Shown here piece after piece: positions 8,943 to 17,766 of a DNA stretch of 64,000 bases. Below the pieces are notes generated by a model. The model did no database searches, was not told the origin of the DNA, and saw nothing but the letters and a program-made list of their open reading frames with translations. Each line of letters begins with the position of its first letter. Position 1 is the first letter of the stretch. This DNA is from Novosphingobium subterraneum (lineage in GTDB: Bacteria; Pseudomonadota; Alphaproteobacteria; Sphingomonadales; Sphingomonadaceae). The stretch lies in assembly GCF_000807925.1 (NCBI RefSeq), contig NZ_JRVC01000024.1, forward strand, positions 1-64,000, read 5' to 3'. A program made the translations under genes and the position numbers.

Positions 8943-9797
8943 TCAATACGACATCAGGACTGGAAGCCGCGGGGCTGCCAGAACTGAAAGAGTAGCGCCG
9001 CCGAGTATGAAATCGCGCAGCCTCGAATGTGCGTAGGCACCCATGACAAGCATGTCGGCGTCGCTATCCGCGGCGTAATCCTGCAGCACGTCTGCGATCG
9101 GGCGTCCGCGTCCGGCAATATGCTCGAACTTTGCCGAGACGCCGCGCCGACGAACAATCTGCATGACTTCGTTTGCCTCGAGGCTGCTGGCCAATGCCTT
9201 GTCATCGCCGACTGTCACCATCGCGATCTCCTCGATCTGTGGGAACAACGCCAGCGCATCGCCAAGCGCACGGGCCGCGCCACGACTGTTGTCCCATGCC
9301 ACTGCGACGCGCCTGCACGATAATTCTCCAGTCCAGGAGAGCGGCGCGACGAGCGTGGGTCGTCCCGTTTCGAAAAGCACGTTCTCGGCAATCACCCTGT
9401 CCGAAAGAGGGCCGCTTCCATCCGTGCCGATAACCAGCAGATCATGCAGTCGTGCGTGGTCGGCAAGAAAACCGATGACACCCCGCGAATGATCAACCGC
9501 GGTCAGGGTCTGGACCGCGATCCCTGCCTTGCAGGCCATCGCGCGCAGGACTTCTGCATTGTGGGCGTTGCGCGCTTCGCGTTGCTCTGACTTCTGGCGC
9601 AGGTCATCCAGCTTGAGCGTTTCGTACCTTGGCGGCTCGTTCGCTTCGATGTTGAGAAGCATGCCGGTCAAACAGGCTCGCGTCGATCTGCAGAACGCTA
9701 GAGCCAGCGCAATGGCGCCCCGATCGTCGGCAAACGTATCGACTGTTGCATAGACAATGACGGACCGCACAACTCGGCTTGCATCGAGGGATGTCAT
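8943..9797 (-). CDS. Universal stress protein, two-domain
   Basis: A cytoplasmic UspA-like protein of 284 residues, first gene of the minus-strand usp-ATPase-adh operon. The C-terminal half contains DMLVMGAYAHSRLRDFILGGATLSVL, a Usp ATP-site pattern with substitutions. The N-terminal half begins RSVIVYATVDTFADDRGAI. It resembles the E. coli UspE-like tandem type more than single-domain UspA. The start ATG 9797 has GGAGAAAG eight bases upstream. It diverges from the phosphorylase operon across a shared 260-base regulatory region with an FNR-like box. Confidence 0.82.
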   Translation of the reverse strand: MTSLDASRVVRSVIVYATVDTFADDRGAIALALAFCRSTRACLTGMLLNIEANEPPRYETLKLDDLRQKSEQREARNAHNAEVLRAMACKAGIAVQTLTAVDHSRGVIGFLADHARLHDLLVIGTDGSGPLSDRVIAENVLFETGRPTLVAPLSWTGELSCRRVAVAWDNSRGAARALGDALALFPQIEEIAMVTVGDDKALASSLEANEVMQIVRRRGVSAKFEHIAGRGRPIADVLQDYAADSDADMLVMGAYAHSRLRDFILGGATLSVLAAPRLPVLMSY

Positions 9798-9864
9798 CGC
9801 TTTCTCCAGGGGTGTTCAGGCTGATCAGTGAAACGCCACCATGGCAGTTCAACGTCGCATATTA

Positions 9865-9878
9865 TTGAGGGAAATCAA
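9865..9878. promoter_or_regulatory. FNR/FixK-like box in divergent promoter
   Basis: TTGAGGGAAATCAA matches the FNR/FixK/Dnr consensus TTGAT-N4-ATCAA with one mismatch. It lies in the 260-base divergent region, 68 bases from the usp start and about 180 from the phosphorylase start. A second, wider-spaced TTGAT-N7-ATCAA occurs just downstream at about 9962-9978 but does not fit FNR spacing. Control by oxygen or nitric oxide is inferred from the box and the stress-gene content. Confidence 0.55.
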
Positions 9879-10057
9879 CAAGCTTTCCGAGAATAGGGAA
9901 AAGCGGTCCAGGAAACACTTCATTACATCGAGTCATTGAGCCAGTCACAATGAGGCCCTTCTTGATGACTCAGATCAACGACCACCCCGGCAATTGACGC
10001 GAAGATCGATCCGACAAGGCAAGCAATCAAGCTGGCTGAACCCGGGAGAATTGGGAG

Positions 10058-11542
10058 ATGAAGATCAAGGCAGTAGCGATTGATACGCACCCCGAGAATA
10101 CTGCCTTCCTGCTCCGCGAGGGCAATGGCTATTCGCCCGAGCAATTCCAGGCGCTTCGCAAGATCGAGATCGGCAACGGAGAAGCAACGATCCTCGCTAC
10201 ACTGGCGATCGTCGACGACACCTGCCTCCTGGACCCGGGAACCATAGGCCTTGGCGAGCAGGCATTCCGGCGCTTGGGTCTGCCAGAAGGCACCGAAGTC
10301 ACGTTCCGCCAGGCACCTGTACCGCACAGCCTCGAATATGTGCGCCGCAAGATTGATGGCGACACGCTCGATGACACCGAAATTGCAGAAATCATCAAGG
10401 ATATCGCAGGATATCGCTATTCGCCGATGGAGATTGGTGCATTCCTGGTCGCCTGCGCCGGCTTCATGACAACCCAGGAAACGCTCGCGCTAACCCGTGC
10501 CATGGCCGACGTCGGGCGCGTGATGAGATGGGATGCGGATATAGTTGTCGACAAGCATTGCATCGGAGGGATTCCCGGCAATCGTACTTCGATGATCGTC
10601 GTGCCTATCGTCGCAGCGCATGGCCTGACGATGCCGAAAACGTCCTCGCGCGCCATCACTTCGCCTTCGGGCACCGCGGACACGATGGAGGTGTTGGCCA
10701 CCGTGGATCTGGCCGAGGATCGACTGGCAGAGGTGGTGCGAAAGGAGAATGCTGTCCTTGCCTGGGGTGGCCGGGTGAATCTCTCGCCAGCCGATGACGT
10801 ATTGATCAGCGTCGAGAGACCGCTGCGGATCGACACCTTCGAGCAGATGGCCGCCTCGATCTTGTCGAAGAAGGTAGCTGCCGGTTCAACGCACCTTCTG
10901 ATCGACATACCGGTCGGCCCGACGGCCAAGGTTCGGTCGAAGCGGGAGGCCATTCGGCTGCGCAAGCTGTTTGAGTACCTGGCTGGAAAGCTCGGCCTGG
11001 TGCTGGATGTTGTCTTCACCGACGGGTCACAGCCGGTCGGCCGGGGAATTGGCCCCGTCCTCGAAGCGCGCGACGTAATGGCGGTTTTGCGCAACGACGC
11101 GGATGCGCCCATCGATCTTCGGGACCGGGCCCTGATGCTGGCAGGACGCGTGCTGGAATTCGATCCGGCCATCGTCGGCGGGCGGGGCTATGCGCGCGCC
11201 ATGGAACTGTTGGGCTCTGGCGCGGCACTGAAAGCGATGGAACGCTTGATCGATGCGCAAGGGCGGCGCCATAGCTTGCCGCAGGTCGGCGGGTACCATC
11301 ACGATGTCTGTTCCCTCTTCGAAGGGAAAGTGATTGCCATTGATTGCCACACGATCGCACGCATCGCCCGTCTTGCCGGGGCTCCGATGGACAAGGGGGC
11401 TGGGATCGATCTGATGCACAAGGTGGGTGATCCGGTGCGGCGTGGTGAAGTTCTATACCGAATCCATGCACATTCCGAGACGGGGCTGGCCTATGCCCGC
11501 GATCTCGCGGGCGCATCTTCGGGTTATGTGGTGCAGTCATGA
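10058..11542 (+). CDS. Thymidine phosphorylase-family protein (AMP phosphorylase-like)
   Basis: A cytoplasmic nucleoside or nucleotide phosphorylase of 494 residues. An N-terminal extension of about 85 residues precedes the pyrimidine-nucleoside phosphorylase fold, as in archaeal AMP phosphorylases, which convert AMP and phosphate to adenine and ribose 1,5-bisphosphate. The family signature is clear: DKHCIGGIPGNRTSMI (165-180) and KTSSRAITSPSGTADTMEVL (194-213). Classical bacterial thymidine phosphorylase lacks the N-terminal domain. It overlaps the next gene, a PRPP synthetase, by ATGA. That pairing suggests ribose-phosphate recycling from nucleotides. Substrate specificity is not proven by sequence. 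Confidence 0.8.
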   Translation: MKIKAVAIDTHPENTAFLLREGNGYSPEQFQALRKIEIGNGEATILATLAIVDDTCLLDPGTIGLGEQAFRRLGLPEGTEVTFRQAPVPHSLEYVRRKIDGDTLDDTEIAEIIKDIAGYRYSPMEIGAFLVACAGFMTTQETLALTRAMADVGRVMRWDADIVVDKHCIGGIPGNRTSMIVVPIVAAHGLTMPKTSSRAITSPSGTADTMEVLATVDLAEDRLAEVVRKENAVLAWGGRVNLSPADDVLISVERPLRIDTFEQMAASILSKKVAAGSTHLLIDIPVGPTAKVRSKREAIRLRKLFEYLAGKLGLVLDVVFTDGSQPVGRGIGPVLEARDVMAVLRNDADAPIDLRDRALMLAGRVLEFDPAIVGGRGYARAMELLGSGAALKAMERLIDAQGRRHSLPQVGGYHHDVCSLFEGKVIAIDCHTIARIARLAGAPMDKGAGIDLMHKVGDPVRRGEVLYRIHAHSETGLAYARDLAGASSGYVVQS

Positions 11543-12462
11543 ACCCGGCTGTCTTTGCCTTCAGCGATGGCGGCACGGCGGCCTCCGATCTGGCGCGCGC
11601 TTGCGGGATTCCTCTCTACCCTATCGAAAGCCGTCGCTTCCCGGACGGGGAGAGCCTCGTGACGGTAAAGGGTCGAGCCGACACGGCCTTCCTCTATCGG
11701 TCACTGGATGATCCCAATGGCAAACTCGTGGAGATACTGCTGGCCTGTTCGGCGCTCCGCGATGGCGGTGCAACGAAGGTCGTCCTCGTCTCACCTTACC
11801 TTTCCTACATGCGTCAGGACACCGCGTTCCATGCCGGGGAAGCTGTGAGCCAGAAGGTGATCGGGCGTGTCCTCGCGTCAAACTTCGATGGCGTGGTGAC
11901 GGTCGATCCCCATCTTCATCGCACCGGAAGCCTCAGTGAAGTGATGCCGGGCATTGCGGCAATCACTCTCTCTGCCGCTCCGGTTCTGGCCTCAGCCATT
12001 GCCGCTGACCACCCGACGCCGGACACTATTCTTGTCGGACCAGACAGCGAGTCCCGGCCTTGGGTCGAAGCGGTAGCGCGGCCTTTTGGTTTCAGGACCC
12101 TTGTCGGGCAGAAGACCAGAAAGGGGGATCGGGAGGTCATTCTGGAGATACCTGAGATCGCCGAAGTGAAAGGGCGGCGGGTGATCATCGTCGACGACCT
12201 TATCTCCTCCGGCACAACGCTAGCATCCTGCGCGGCCATGCTTGCCAGATCCGGCGCGCGGATAATTGAAGCATACGCGACGCATTGCCTCGCTCAGCCG
12301 GAGGACATTGCAGAAATGAAGACAGCGGGCATAAGCAGGATCTTCGCTACGAACTCGACCAACCATGCGCTGGGTGTCGTGTCACTCTCGGGCATCCTGG
12401 CAAACGGCATTGCGGCCCAGGGTTGGTTGAAGGCAACCTCTACAGAAGGAGGCCCGGCATGA
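11539..12462 (+). CDS. Ribose-phosphate pyrophosphokinase family protein
   Basis: A PRPP synthetase-type enzyme of 307 residues, normal for the family. The N-terminal half carries RRFPDGESLV and YLSYMRQD, followed by VDPHLHR (a metal and ATP contact region). The PRPP-binding loop is RRVIIVDDLISSGTTL in the C-terminal half. It overlaps both neighbours by four bases and so is translationally coupled to the phosphorylase and the metallo-beta-lactamase protein. It is probably a second, specialised paralogue rather than the housekeeping prs; the flexible-loop sequence differs from standard Prs. It may use ribose 1,5-bisphosphate or ribose 5-phosphate; this is inference. Confidence 0.82.
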   Translation: MNPAVFAFSDGGTAASDLARACGIPLYPIESRRFPDGESLVTVKGRADTAFLYRSLDDPNGKLVEILLACSALRDGGATKVVLVSPYLSYMRQDTAFHAGEAVSQKVIGRVLASNFDGVVTVDPHLHRTGSLSEVMPGIAAITLSAAPVLASAIAADHPTPDTILVGPDSESRPWVEAVARPFGFRTLVGQKTRKGDREVILEIPEIAEVKGRRVIIVDDLISSGTTLASCAAMLARSGARIIEAYATHCLAQPEDIAEMKTAGISRIFATNSTNHALGVVSLSGILANGIAAQGWLKATSTEGGPA

Positions 12463-14048
12463 CGCTTTCACTCACAGTCCACGGCGCGGCACAGACTGTC
12501 ACTGGATCATGCCACGAGTTTCACTTCCGCGGATCACGCGTATTGGTGGATTGCGGCTTGTTCCAGGGTTCGCGCTCGCTCGAAGCATTGAACCACGAAC
12601 CTTTTGACTTCGACGCTTCCGCGATCGACGCCGTCATACTCACCCACGCGCATATTGATCACAGCGGCCTCCTACCTCGTTTGGTGGCGCAGGGCTTCAC
12701 GGGACCAGTGTGGTGTACACGGGAAACGGCTGATCTTCTCGAGTTCATGCTCGCCGATGCGGGACGTATCCAGGAGAATGAGGCAGAAAGGCGGAATCGT
12801 CGACGTGACCGCGCCGGAGACAAACCATTCGAGCCGATCTACACTGAACAGGATGCATTGGCCGCCTGGCGCCAGACGCAGCCCGTTGCGATCGGGGAAT
12901 GGTTCGAACCAGCTGCCGGATTCCGGTCGCGGCTTTGGAACGCCGGCCACATCCTTGGATCCGCTTCTGTCGAGCTGGAGGCAGGGGGGACACGCGTATT
13001 GTGCTCGGGGGACCTGGGCCCCGAGAACAAGTCGTTCCATCCCGCCCCCCACTCTCCGGCCGGGTTTGATCACATCATTTGCGAATCCACTTACGGCGAT
13101 CGCGAGCGCGAGAAGGTTTCAATTTCCGAGCGCCGCGCGCTGTTGGAAGCCGAGATTGCGGCTGCACGCGTCCGCGGCGGTAATCTGGTAATTCCGGTAT
13201 TCGCGTTGGAGCGAACGCAGGAACTTTTGCTCGACATCGCGACACTCTCTGCAAGTGGCCGCATTGGCAATGCCATGGTCTTCGTTGATTCACCGCTCGC
13301 AAACCGTGCGACGGGCGTCTTCCGAAAGTATGCGTCCATTCTTGAGGACACAGGTGGGCGTGACGTGTTTGGCCATCCTTCGATTCACTACGTCAATGAT
13401 GTGGCGGAATCGATGCGCCTGAACTCGGTATCCGGCGCGATAATTCTGGCCGCTTCAGGCATGTGCGAAGCCGGAAGAATCCGGCACCACCTCTATTACA
13501 ATCTGCCACGCCGGGATTCGACCATACTCTTCGTCGGCTTCCAAGCCGCAGGTTCGTTAGGCAGGGTGATTCTGGAAGGTGCAACGCGGGTGCGCATCTC
13601 CGGGCGTGACGTGCGGGTGAAGGCGCAGATCCGCCGGATAGAAAGCTATTCCGCCCACGCTGATCAATCCGAACTTCTGGCTTGGATCAAGAACCGTGGT
13701 CCTATTGCAGGCAGCCTGTTTCTCGATCACGGAGAACCCGCGGCGATAGAAGCGCTGCGCCGGCTTGCGCAATCAGAGGGTCTGGCGTCGCAAGTGGTTA
13801 CACCTGCGATCGGCGAGAGGTACGAACTCCCGGTCGGAGGTCCCGCCCGTCGGACAAAAACAGGACGGGCCGACATTCGAGAAGTCATCGGACGAGACTG
13901 GCAGAATGATTACGCCAGTCTTGCGACCAGTTTGAAGGACCGTCTCAACCAGATTCCCAACCCGCACAAGCGCCAGAAGGCCATCGAAGAGATGCGCCGC
14001 ATCTTGGACAGCTACACGAAAACGGAGCCTCGCTCGAATATTCGCTGA
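12459..14048 (+). CDS. MBL-fold metallohydrolase with beta-CASP and RMMBL domains
   Basis: A cytoplasmic RNA-processing-type metallo-beta-lactamase (CPSF/Ysh1-like) of 529 residues. The zinc motif THAHIDHSG occurs at about residue 69, further ligands follow in NAGHILGSASVEL and SGDLGPENK, and the beta-CASP region spans about 230-360. The C-terminal RMMBL part contains AQIRRIESYSAHADQSELL and LDHGEP. The start ATG 12459 lies on the ATGA overlap with the preceding gene and has AGAAGGAGG upstream. Such proteins are exo/endoribonucleases, so this operon may turn RNA breakdown into AMP, ribose phosphates and PRPP. Confidence 0.82.
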   Translation: MTLSLTVHGAAQTVTGSCHEFHFRGSRVLVDCGLFQGSRSLEALNHEPFDFDASAIDAVILTHAHIDHSGLLPRLVAQGFTGPVWCTRETADLLEFMLADAGRIQENEAERRNRRRDRAGDKPFEPIYTEQDALAAWRQTQPVAIGEWFEPAAGFRSRLWNAGHILGSASVELEAGGTRVLCSGDLGPENKSFHPAPHSPAGFDHIICESTYGDREREKVSISERRALLEAEIAAARVRGGNLVIPVFALERTQELLLDIATLSASGRIGNAMVFVDSPLANRATGVFRKYASILEDTGGRDVFGHPSIHYVNDVAESMRLNSVSGAIILAASGMCEAGRIRHHLYYNLPRRDSTILFVGFQAAGSLGRVILEGATRVRISGRDVRVKAQIRRIESYSAHADQSELLAWIKNRGPIAGSLFLDHGEPAAIEALRRLAQSEGLASQVVTPAIGERYELPVGGPARRTKTGRADIREVIGRDWQNDYASLATSLKDRLNQIPNPHKRQKAIEEMRRILDSYTKTEPRSNIR

Positions 14049-14158
14049 GGTCGGGTTACTGCTGCCCGCGTGGCTTGCGTCAGTACCGCCGGAACGGGTC
14101 GCTCGATCAGGCGGTTGCTCAGCCTCGATTCTATGCCGACCTGCTGGGGCGAGGCTCC

Positions 14159-14446
14159 TCAATGCTGCAGGCGGATGAAGATGCCCACAGCTACACTCAG
14201 CGCCAGCAGGAATGCCATGATGACGATGACTGGCAGTGCCGGCCGCCTGAGATGACGGTCGAAGTCCCTGAGGGCCCGGTAATGTGCCGGGTCCTGTGTG
14301 AGGGCGATGAACTGCGTGCCGCTGACCTCGTCGAACAGGTGTTCGAGCTTTTGGCATTCCTCTCGGGTGAGCGCGCCTCCCTTGCGCAGGATATCCCGCG
14401 CTTCGAGAAAGGCGCGCTCACCGGTGCCGTTCATCGCCAAAGCCAT
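14159..14446 (-). CDS. Small membrane protein, unknown function
   Basis: A 95-residue protein, soluble for the first 70 residues and ending with one hydrophobic segment (ALPVIVIMAFLLALSVAVGIFI) near the C-terminus, so it is probably tail-anchored. It lies 16 bases behind the Pal-like gene on the same strand and is likely cotranscribed. I recognise no domain. Its start is uncertain: ATG 14446 and ATG 14434 are both possible. Confidence 0.55.
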   Translation of the reverse strand: MALAMNGTGERAFLEARDILRKGGALTREECQKLEHLFDEVSGTQFIALTQDPAHYRALRDFDRHLRRPALPVIVIMAFLLALSVAVGIFIRLQH

Positions 14447-14462
14447 GCACAGCCCGGGAATG

Positions 14463-14987
14463 TCACCGGATTACCATCGTGACAGCGCGACGGTTCTGCG
14501 CCCATGACTGTTCGTCCGATCCGAGCGCTTCGGGCCGTTCCTTTCCGTAGGAAACCACCGAGATCCGTGCAGGCGACACACCAAGGGACACGAGGTAGTT
14601 CTTTGCTGCATTCGCACGACGCTCGCCGAGTGCGAGGTTGTATTCGCGGGTGCCACGCTCGTCACAGTGGCCTTCGATTGTCACGTTGATGTTCGGATAC
14701 TGGGCCAGCCAAGAGGCCTGCCGCTGCAGTGTCGAGCGGTCGGCGTCGTCGAGACCGAAGGAATCGAGGTCGAAAAAGACGCGGTCGCTGCCCGCAGAAC
14801 GGCGCAGATCGGCCTGGCTGCCGGGCCCGATGTAGTTGCCGTTGGCGTCATAGTCGCCGTTGTTTGCAACGCTCTGTACGTCCTCGCCCGGTGCCGGTGG
14901 CAGTACGGCGGCGCTCCGCTTCTGGCCACATGCCGAGAGTGCTAATGCACTGGCTACCAAAAGACCGATGGCACGCGTGCGATTCAT
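14463..14987 (-). CDS. OmpA/Pal-family peptidoglycan-associated lipoprotein
   Basis: A 174-residue outer membrane lipoprotein. The signal peptide ends in a lipobox (ALALSACG, lipidated Cys at about residue 20), a spacer follows, then an OmpA-like domain with INVTIEGHCDERGTREYNLALGERRA and a final ISVVSYGKERPE region. That is the peptidoglycan-binding fold with the usual Asp and Arg residues. It resembles sphingomonad Pal, but here it stands outside the tol operon and next to a two-component system, so it may be an envelope-stress paralogue. Confidence 0.85.
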   Translation of the reverse strand: MNRTRAIGLLVASALALSACGQKRSAAVLPPAPGEDVQSVANNGDYDANGNYIGPGSQADLRRSAGSDRVFFDLDSFGLDDADRSTLQRQASWLAQYPNINVTIEGHCDERGTREYNLALGERRANAAKNYLVSLGVSPARISVVSYGKERPEALGSDEQSWAQNRRAVTMVIR

Positions 14988-15103
14988 GGCAAGTTCTCCT
15001 GTCCGTTACTTCTCGGAAGGCCTAGCCCAGGTTGCGGCGTCACCGGTATTATAGGTTTTTTATGCATGGACGCATTTGGCGAGTGCAGACAAAGGGTGAA
15101 GCC

Positions 15104-16612
15104 ATGGAGCTTTTTGCCGAAACCACTCTACAAGACGAATTTCGGCGATCACTGATCGCAAAAGGAAGCCCCTGGCGCGCCACAGCAGTCATTTTTGTCG
15201 TCACGGCTGTGCTTGTCGTCGTCCTGAAGCCGATTCTCGACGGCGAGGTGTCTTCCGGCATGCTGTTCATGCTGGGCATCACGCTAGTGGGCGCGCGGGC
15301 CGGCCTCATGCCTGCCCTGGCCTCTGCCATTCTCGCGTCGGCCATCTTCAATTTCTTCCTCGCAGACCCTGTGCTGACATTCCGGATGTCGCACGGCGAG
15401 GACCTGGCCCCGCCGATCATTTTTACCGCGTGCGCCGTCGTCTCCGGACTTCTTGCAGGACGTCTCAAGGACAAGACCCATCAACTCGGCCAGACCAATC
15501 TTCAACTGGAAAGCCTGCTAGAAACCAGCAGGATGCTTCAGGCCGCGGCAGACGTTCCGGCGATAGAGGCGGCGCTCGTCGCAACCGTGCCGGGACGCCT
15601 CGGGTTCAGGCTTTCACTCTACGTTTTGCTCGATGGTGTCATCCAGGCACTTCCCGCATCGGATTGCAGCAAGAGTACATTGCAGATGGCGCAGCGTGCC
15701 ATCCACAGCGAGGGTATGCTTCAACAGGGTGATTACCTGGCGTTCCGTCTGGACGGCAGCCGATCATGTGTCGGTGCCCTTGTCATCGAGAATGCGGGCG
15801 TCGCACAAGTGGACCGGGCATTCCTTGAAGCGTTGGCCAGTTTGGTCGGCCTTGCTCTGGAACGTGCCCGATTTGCCTCCATCGTCGCCGAGGCAGAAGC
15901 CAATCAACGCACTGAAGAATTGAAATCTGCTCTGCTCTCGTCGGTGAGCCACGACTTGCGCACACCGCTCACGGCAATAAGCGCTTCGGCATCGAGCTTG
16001 ATCGAGTTTGGCACCCAACTGGATTTCGAAACCTCGACAGCCTTGTTGCAAGGCATTGTCGAGGAATGCGATCGGCTCAACCGCTTTACGGCCAACCTTC
16101 TCGAACTCAGCCGACTTCAAGCCGACGGCCCCGCCATCACAGGTCAGGCTCTCTGTGTAAACGACGTGATACGTTCGGCGATCCAGCGATTGCGGCCACG
16201 CTTTCCGGGACGCGAGATCATGGTGGATTCAAGAGACCCGGAGATCCTCGTCCATGCAGATAGCGCGTTGTTCGAACTGGCGCTGGCCAACGTGGTGCAG
16301 AATGCGTTGATCTACAGTCCTCCGGACTCTGCCGTGGTAATAAGGAACACGAGGCAGGACCGACGCTGCATTCTGACAGTTACCGATCAGGGGCTTGGCA
16401 TTCCGCAAGCGGATAAGGAACGCGTCTTCGAGCGCTTCTACCGGGTCAAGCGTGGTGAAAGTTCGCCTCAGGGCAGCGGGCTTGGGCTTGCGATCGCAAA
16501 AGGTTTTGTCGAAGCTTTCGCAGGAAAAATCCGTCTGACATCGCCGTCTGAAAACGGGAGAGGTACCACTGTGACGATCGACCTGCCGATTCTTGCCGAG
16601 GCGCAAGGATGA
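15104..16612 (+). CDS. KdpD-like sensor histidine kinase
   Basis: A membrane-bound sensor kinase of 502 residues. A DUF4118-type cluster of hydrophobic segments (about residues 25-120) is followed by a GAF-like region, then the dimerisation domain with the phospho-acceptor SSVSHDLRTPLTAISA, an N-box around NVVQNALIYSPPDSAV and G-boxes DQGLGIP and GSGLGLAIAKGF. It matches the C-terminal half of KdpD but lacks KdpD's N-terminal KdpD and Usp domains. ATG 15104 is preferred over earlier in-frame codons because of the AAAGGGTGAAG just upstream. It overlaps the response regulator gene by ATGA. No kdpABC genes are present, so the pair may control the nearby stress genes. Confidence 0.87.
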   Translation: MELFAETTLQDEFRRSLIAKGSPWRATAVIFVVTAVLVVVLKPILDGEVSSGMLFMLGITLVGARAGLMPALASAILASAIFNFFLADPVLTFRMSHGEDLAPPIIFTACAVVSGLLAGRLKDKTHQLGQTNLQLESLLETSRMLQAAADVPAIEAALVATVPGRLGFRLSLYVLLDGVIQALPASDCSKSTLQMAQRAIHSEGMLQQGDYLAFRLDGSRSCVGALVIENAGVAQVDRAFLEALASLVGLALERARFASIVAEAEANQRTEELKSALLSSVSHDLRTPLTAISASASSLIEFGTQLDFETSTALLQGIVEECDRLNRFTANLLELSRLQADGPAITGQALCVNDVIRSAIQRLRPRFPGREIMVDSRDPEILVHADSALFELALANVVQNALIYSPPDSAVVIRNTRQDRRCILTVTDQGLGIPQADKERVFERFYRVKRGESSPQGSGLGLAIAKGFVEAFAGKIRLTSPSENGRGTTVTIDLPILAEAQG

Positions 16613-17301
16613 CGCAAGGGCACGTATTGCTGGTTGATGATGAGCCGGCTCTGATAAGCGTACTTCAGCCCGTGCTCAAGGCTGCGGGATACACCGTGAA
16701 GATTGCCGGAGACGGTCATTCTGCGATTAGCGGTGTGATCGCGCACGACCCCGATCTGGTCTTGCTCGATCTCGGCTTGCCAGACATGGACGGGAAGGAA
16801 GTCATCCGTGTAATCCGCAAGTCGAGCCAGGTGCCCATCATCGTGGTGTCGGCTCGGCATCAGGAGGCGGAGAAGATCGCCGCTCTCGACGAAGGGGCGG
16901 ACGACTATGTGAACAAGCCCTTCGAAATCGGCGAGCTTATGGCCCGAATGCGGGTGGCGGTCCGGCGATACGCGGCGCAACCTGCCAACGCCGCCGTTTT
17001 CCGAGGCGGGCCGCTCAAGATAGATTTTGCAAGGCGCGAGGTCGAGCTGATGGGGGAACCCGTCAAGCTATCGCCCAAGGAGTACATGCTGCTTCATGCG
17101 CTTGCCCGAAATGCGGGCCAGGTCGTCACACACAAGCGCTTGCTCGCCGCGGGGTGGAACAACTCGACCGCAGACTTGCAGTATCTCCGCGTCTACATGG
17201 GATTGCTGCGCCAGAAGCTGGAGGAGAACCCCTCCGAGCCGGAGCTGATCATCACCGAACCGGGCGTCGGCTACAGACTGATTGTCAGTGACGTAGGGTA
17301 A
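16609..17301 (+). CDS. KdpE-like OmpR-family response regulator
   Basis: A 230-residue cytoplasmic DNA-binding regulator. The receiver domain has the acidic pair in VDDEPAL, the phospho-accepting aspartate in LVLLDLGLPDMDGKEV (residue about 53) and the lysine in VNKPFEIGEL. The C-terminal winged helix runs from about 130 to 225 (LSPKEYMLLHALARNAGQVVTHKRLL, VYMGLLRQKLEENP, EPGVGYRL). Partner of the sensor kinase immediately upstream. Confidence 0.9.
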   Translation: MTQGHVLLVDDEPALISVLQPVLKAAGYTVKIAGDGHSAISGVIAHDPDLVLLDLGLPDMDGKEVIRVIRKSSQVPIIVVSARHQEAEKIAALDEGADDYVNKPFEIGELMARMRVAVRRYAAQPANAAVFRGGPLKIDFARREVELMGEPVKLSPKEYMLLHALARNAGQVVTHKRLLAAGWNNSTADLQYLRVYMGLLRQKLEENPSEPELIITEPGVGYRLIVSDVG

Positions 17302-17766
17302 TCAGTGCTGCCGCGAGACCCGCTGCGCTTTGCATATCCCGTGCCTGCCGCATTGGCGTTACTATGGTCTTTTTAGGTGCCGGACCATACGCTGCAGGTT
17401 AAGTCTAAGTGGCTCCTTGCAAAAAATGACGGAGCCTGCCGCTTCCCTGCCGGGGCGGCAGAGACTTTATTCGATGGTCGGCCCGGCAAGAACGATCCCT
17501 TCAAAATCCCCCCGACCGACCATCGAATTTTTCTTCACCAAGACTATACTTGCCGCACGAAGTTGGAGCCCAAAAATCCACGCCCTTGTCCACGTCCGAG
17601 GGGCGAGCCCTTCGTTTCGTCCTGCCACAAGGCAATACATCTGACGCCAAGGGCGCGGGGACTCGGCGTTACACGGTACGCTCGTCAGGACGGTCAATGC
17701 TTACGCTACGCGTAAGGTGAGTAGTTGTCCGGCGAATGCCTGCCGCGCAAACTAACCGGGCCCTGC
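17302..17766. other. Convergent intergenic region with three repeats
   Basis: No credible gene; the short frames have no ribosome sites or family features. It holds three visible elements. First, a copy of TATG-N2-CTTTTTAGGTGC at 17363-17380 also seen at 2227-2244. Second, a 12-base inverted repeat (17470-17481 with 17516-17527). Third, a palindrome CTTACGC-TAC-GCGTAAG at 17700-17716. The region separates the plus-strand regulator from the minus-strand phosphatase. Confidence 0.55.
17470..17535 (+). terminator. Possible terminator: long-loop inverted repeat plus T-run
   Basis: TTCGATGGTCGG (17470-17481) and CCGACCATCGAA (17516-17527) pair perfectly around a 34-base loop. The right arm is followed by TTTTTCTT, as expected for a plus-strand intrinsic terminator. 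The loop is long for a classical terminator, so it could equally be the remains of a small mobile element. Confidence 0.4.

Noticed and set aside
17330..17715. Two short plus-strand frames (104 and 112 codons) after the response regulator
   Set aside because: They overlap each other and the inverted repeats, lack ribosome sites and show no domain, so I treat the region as non-coding.
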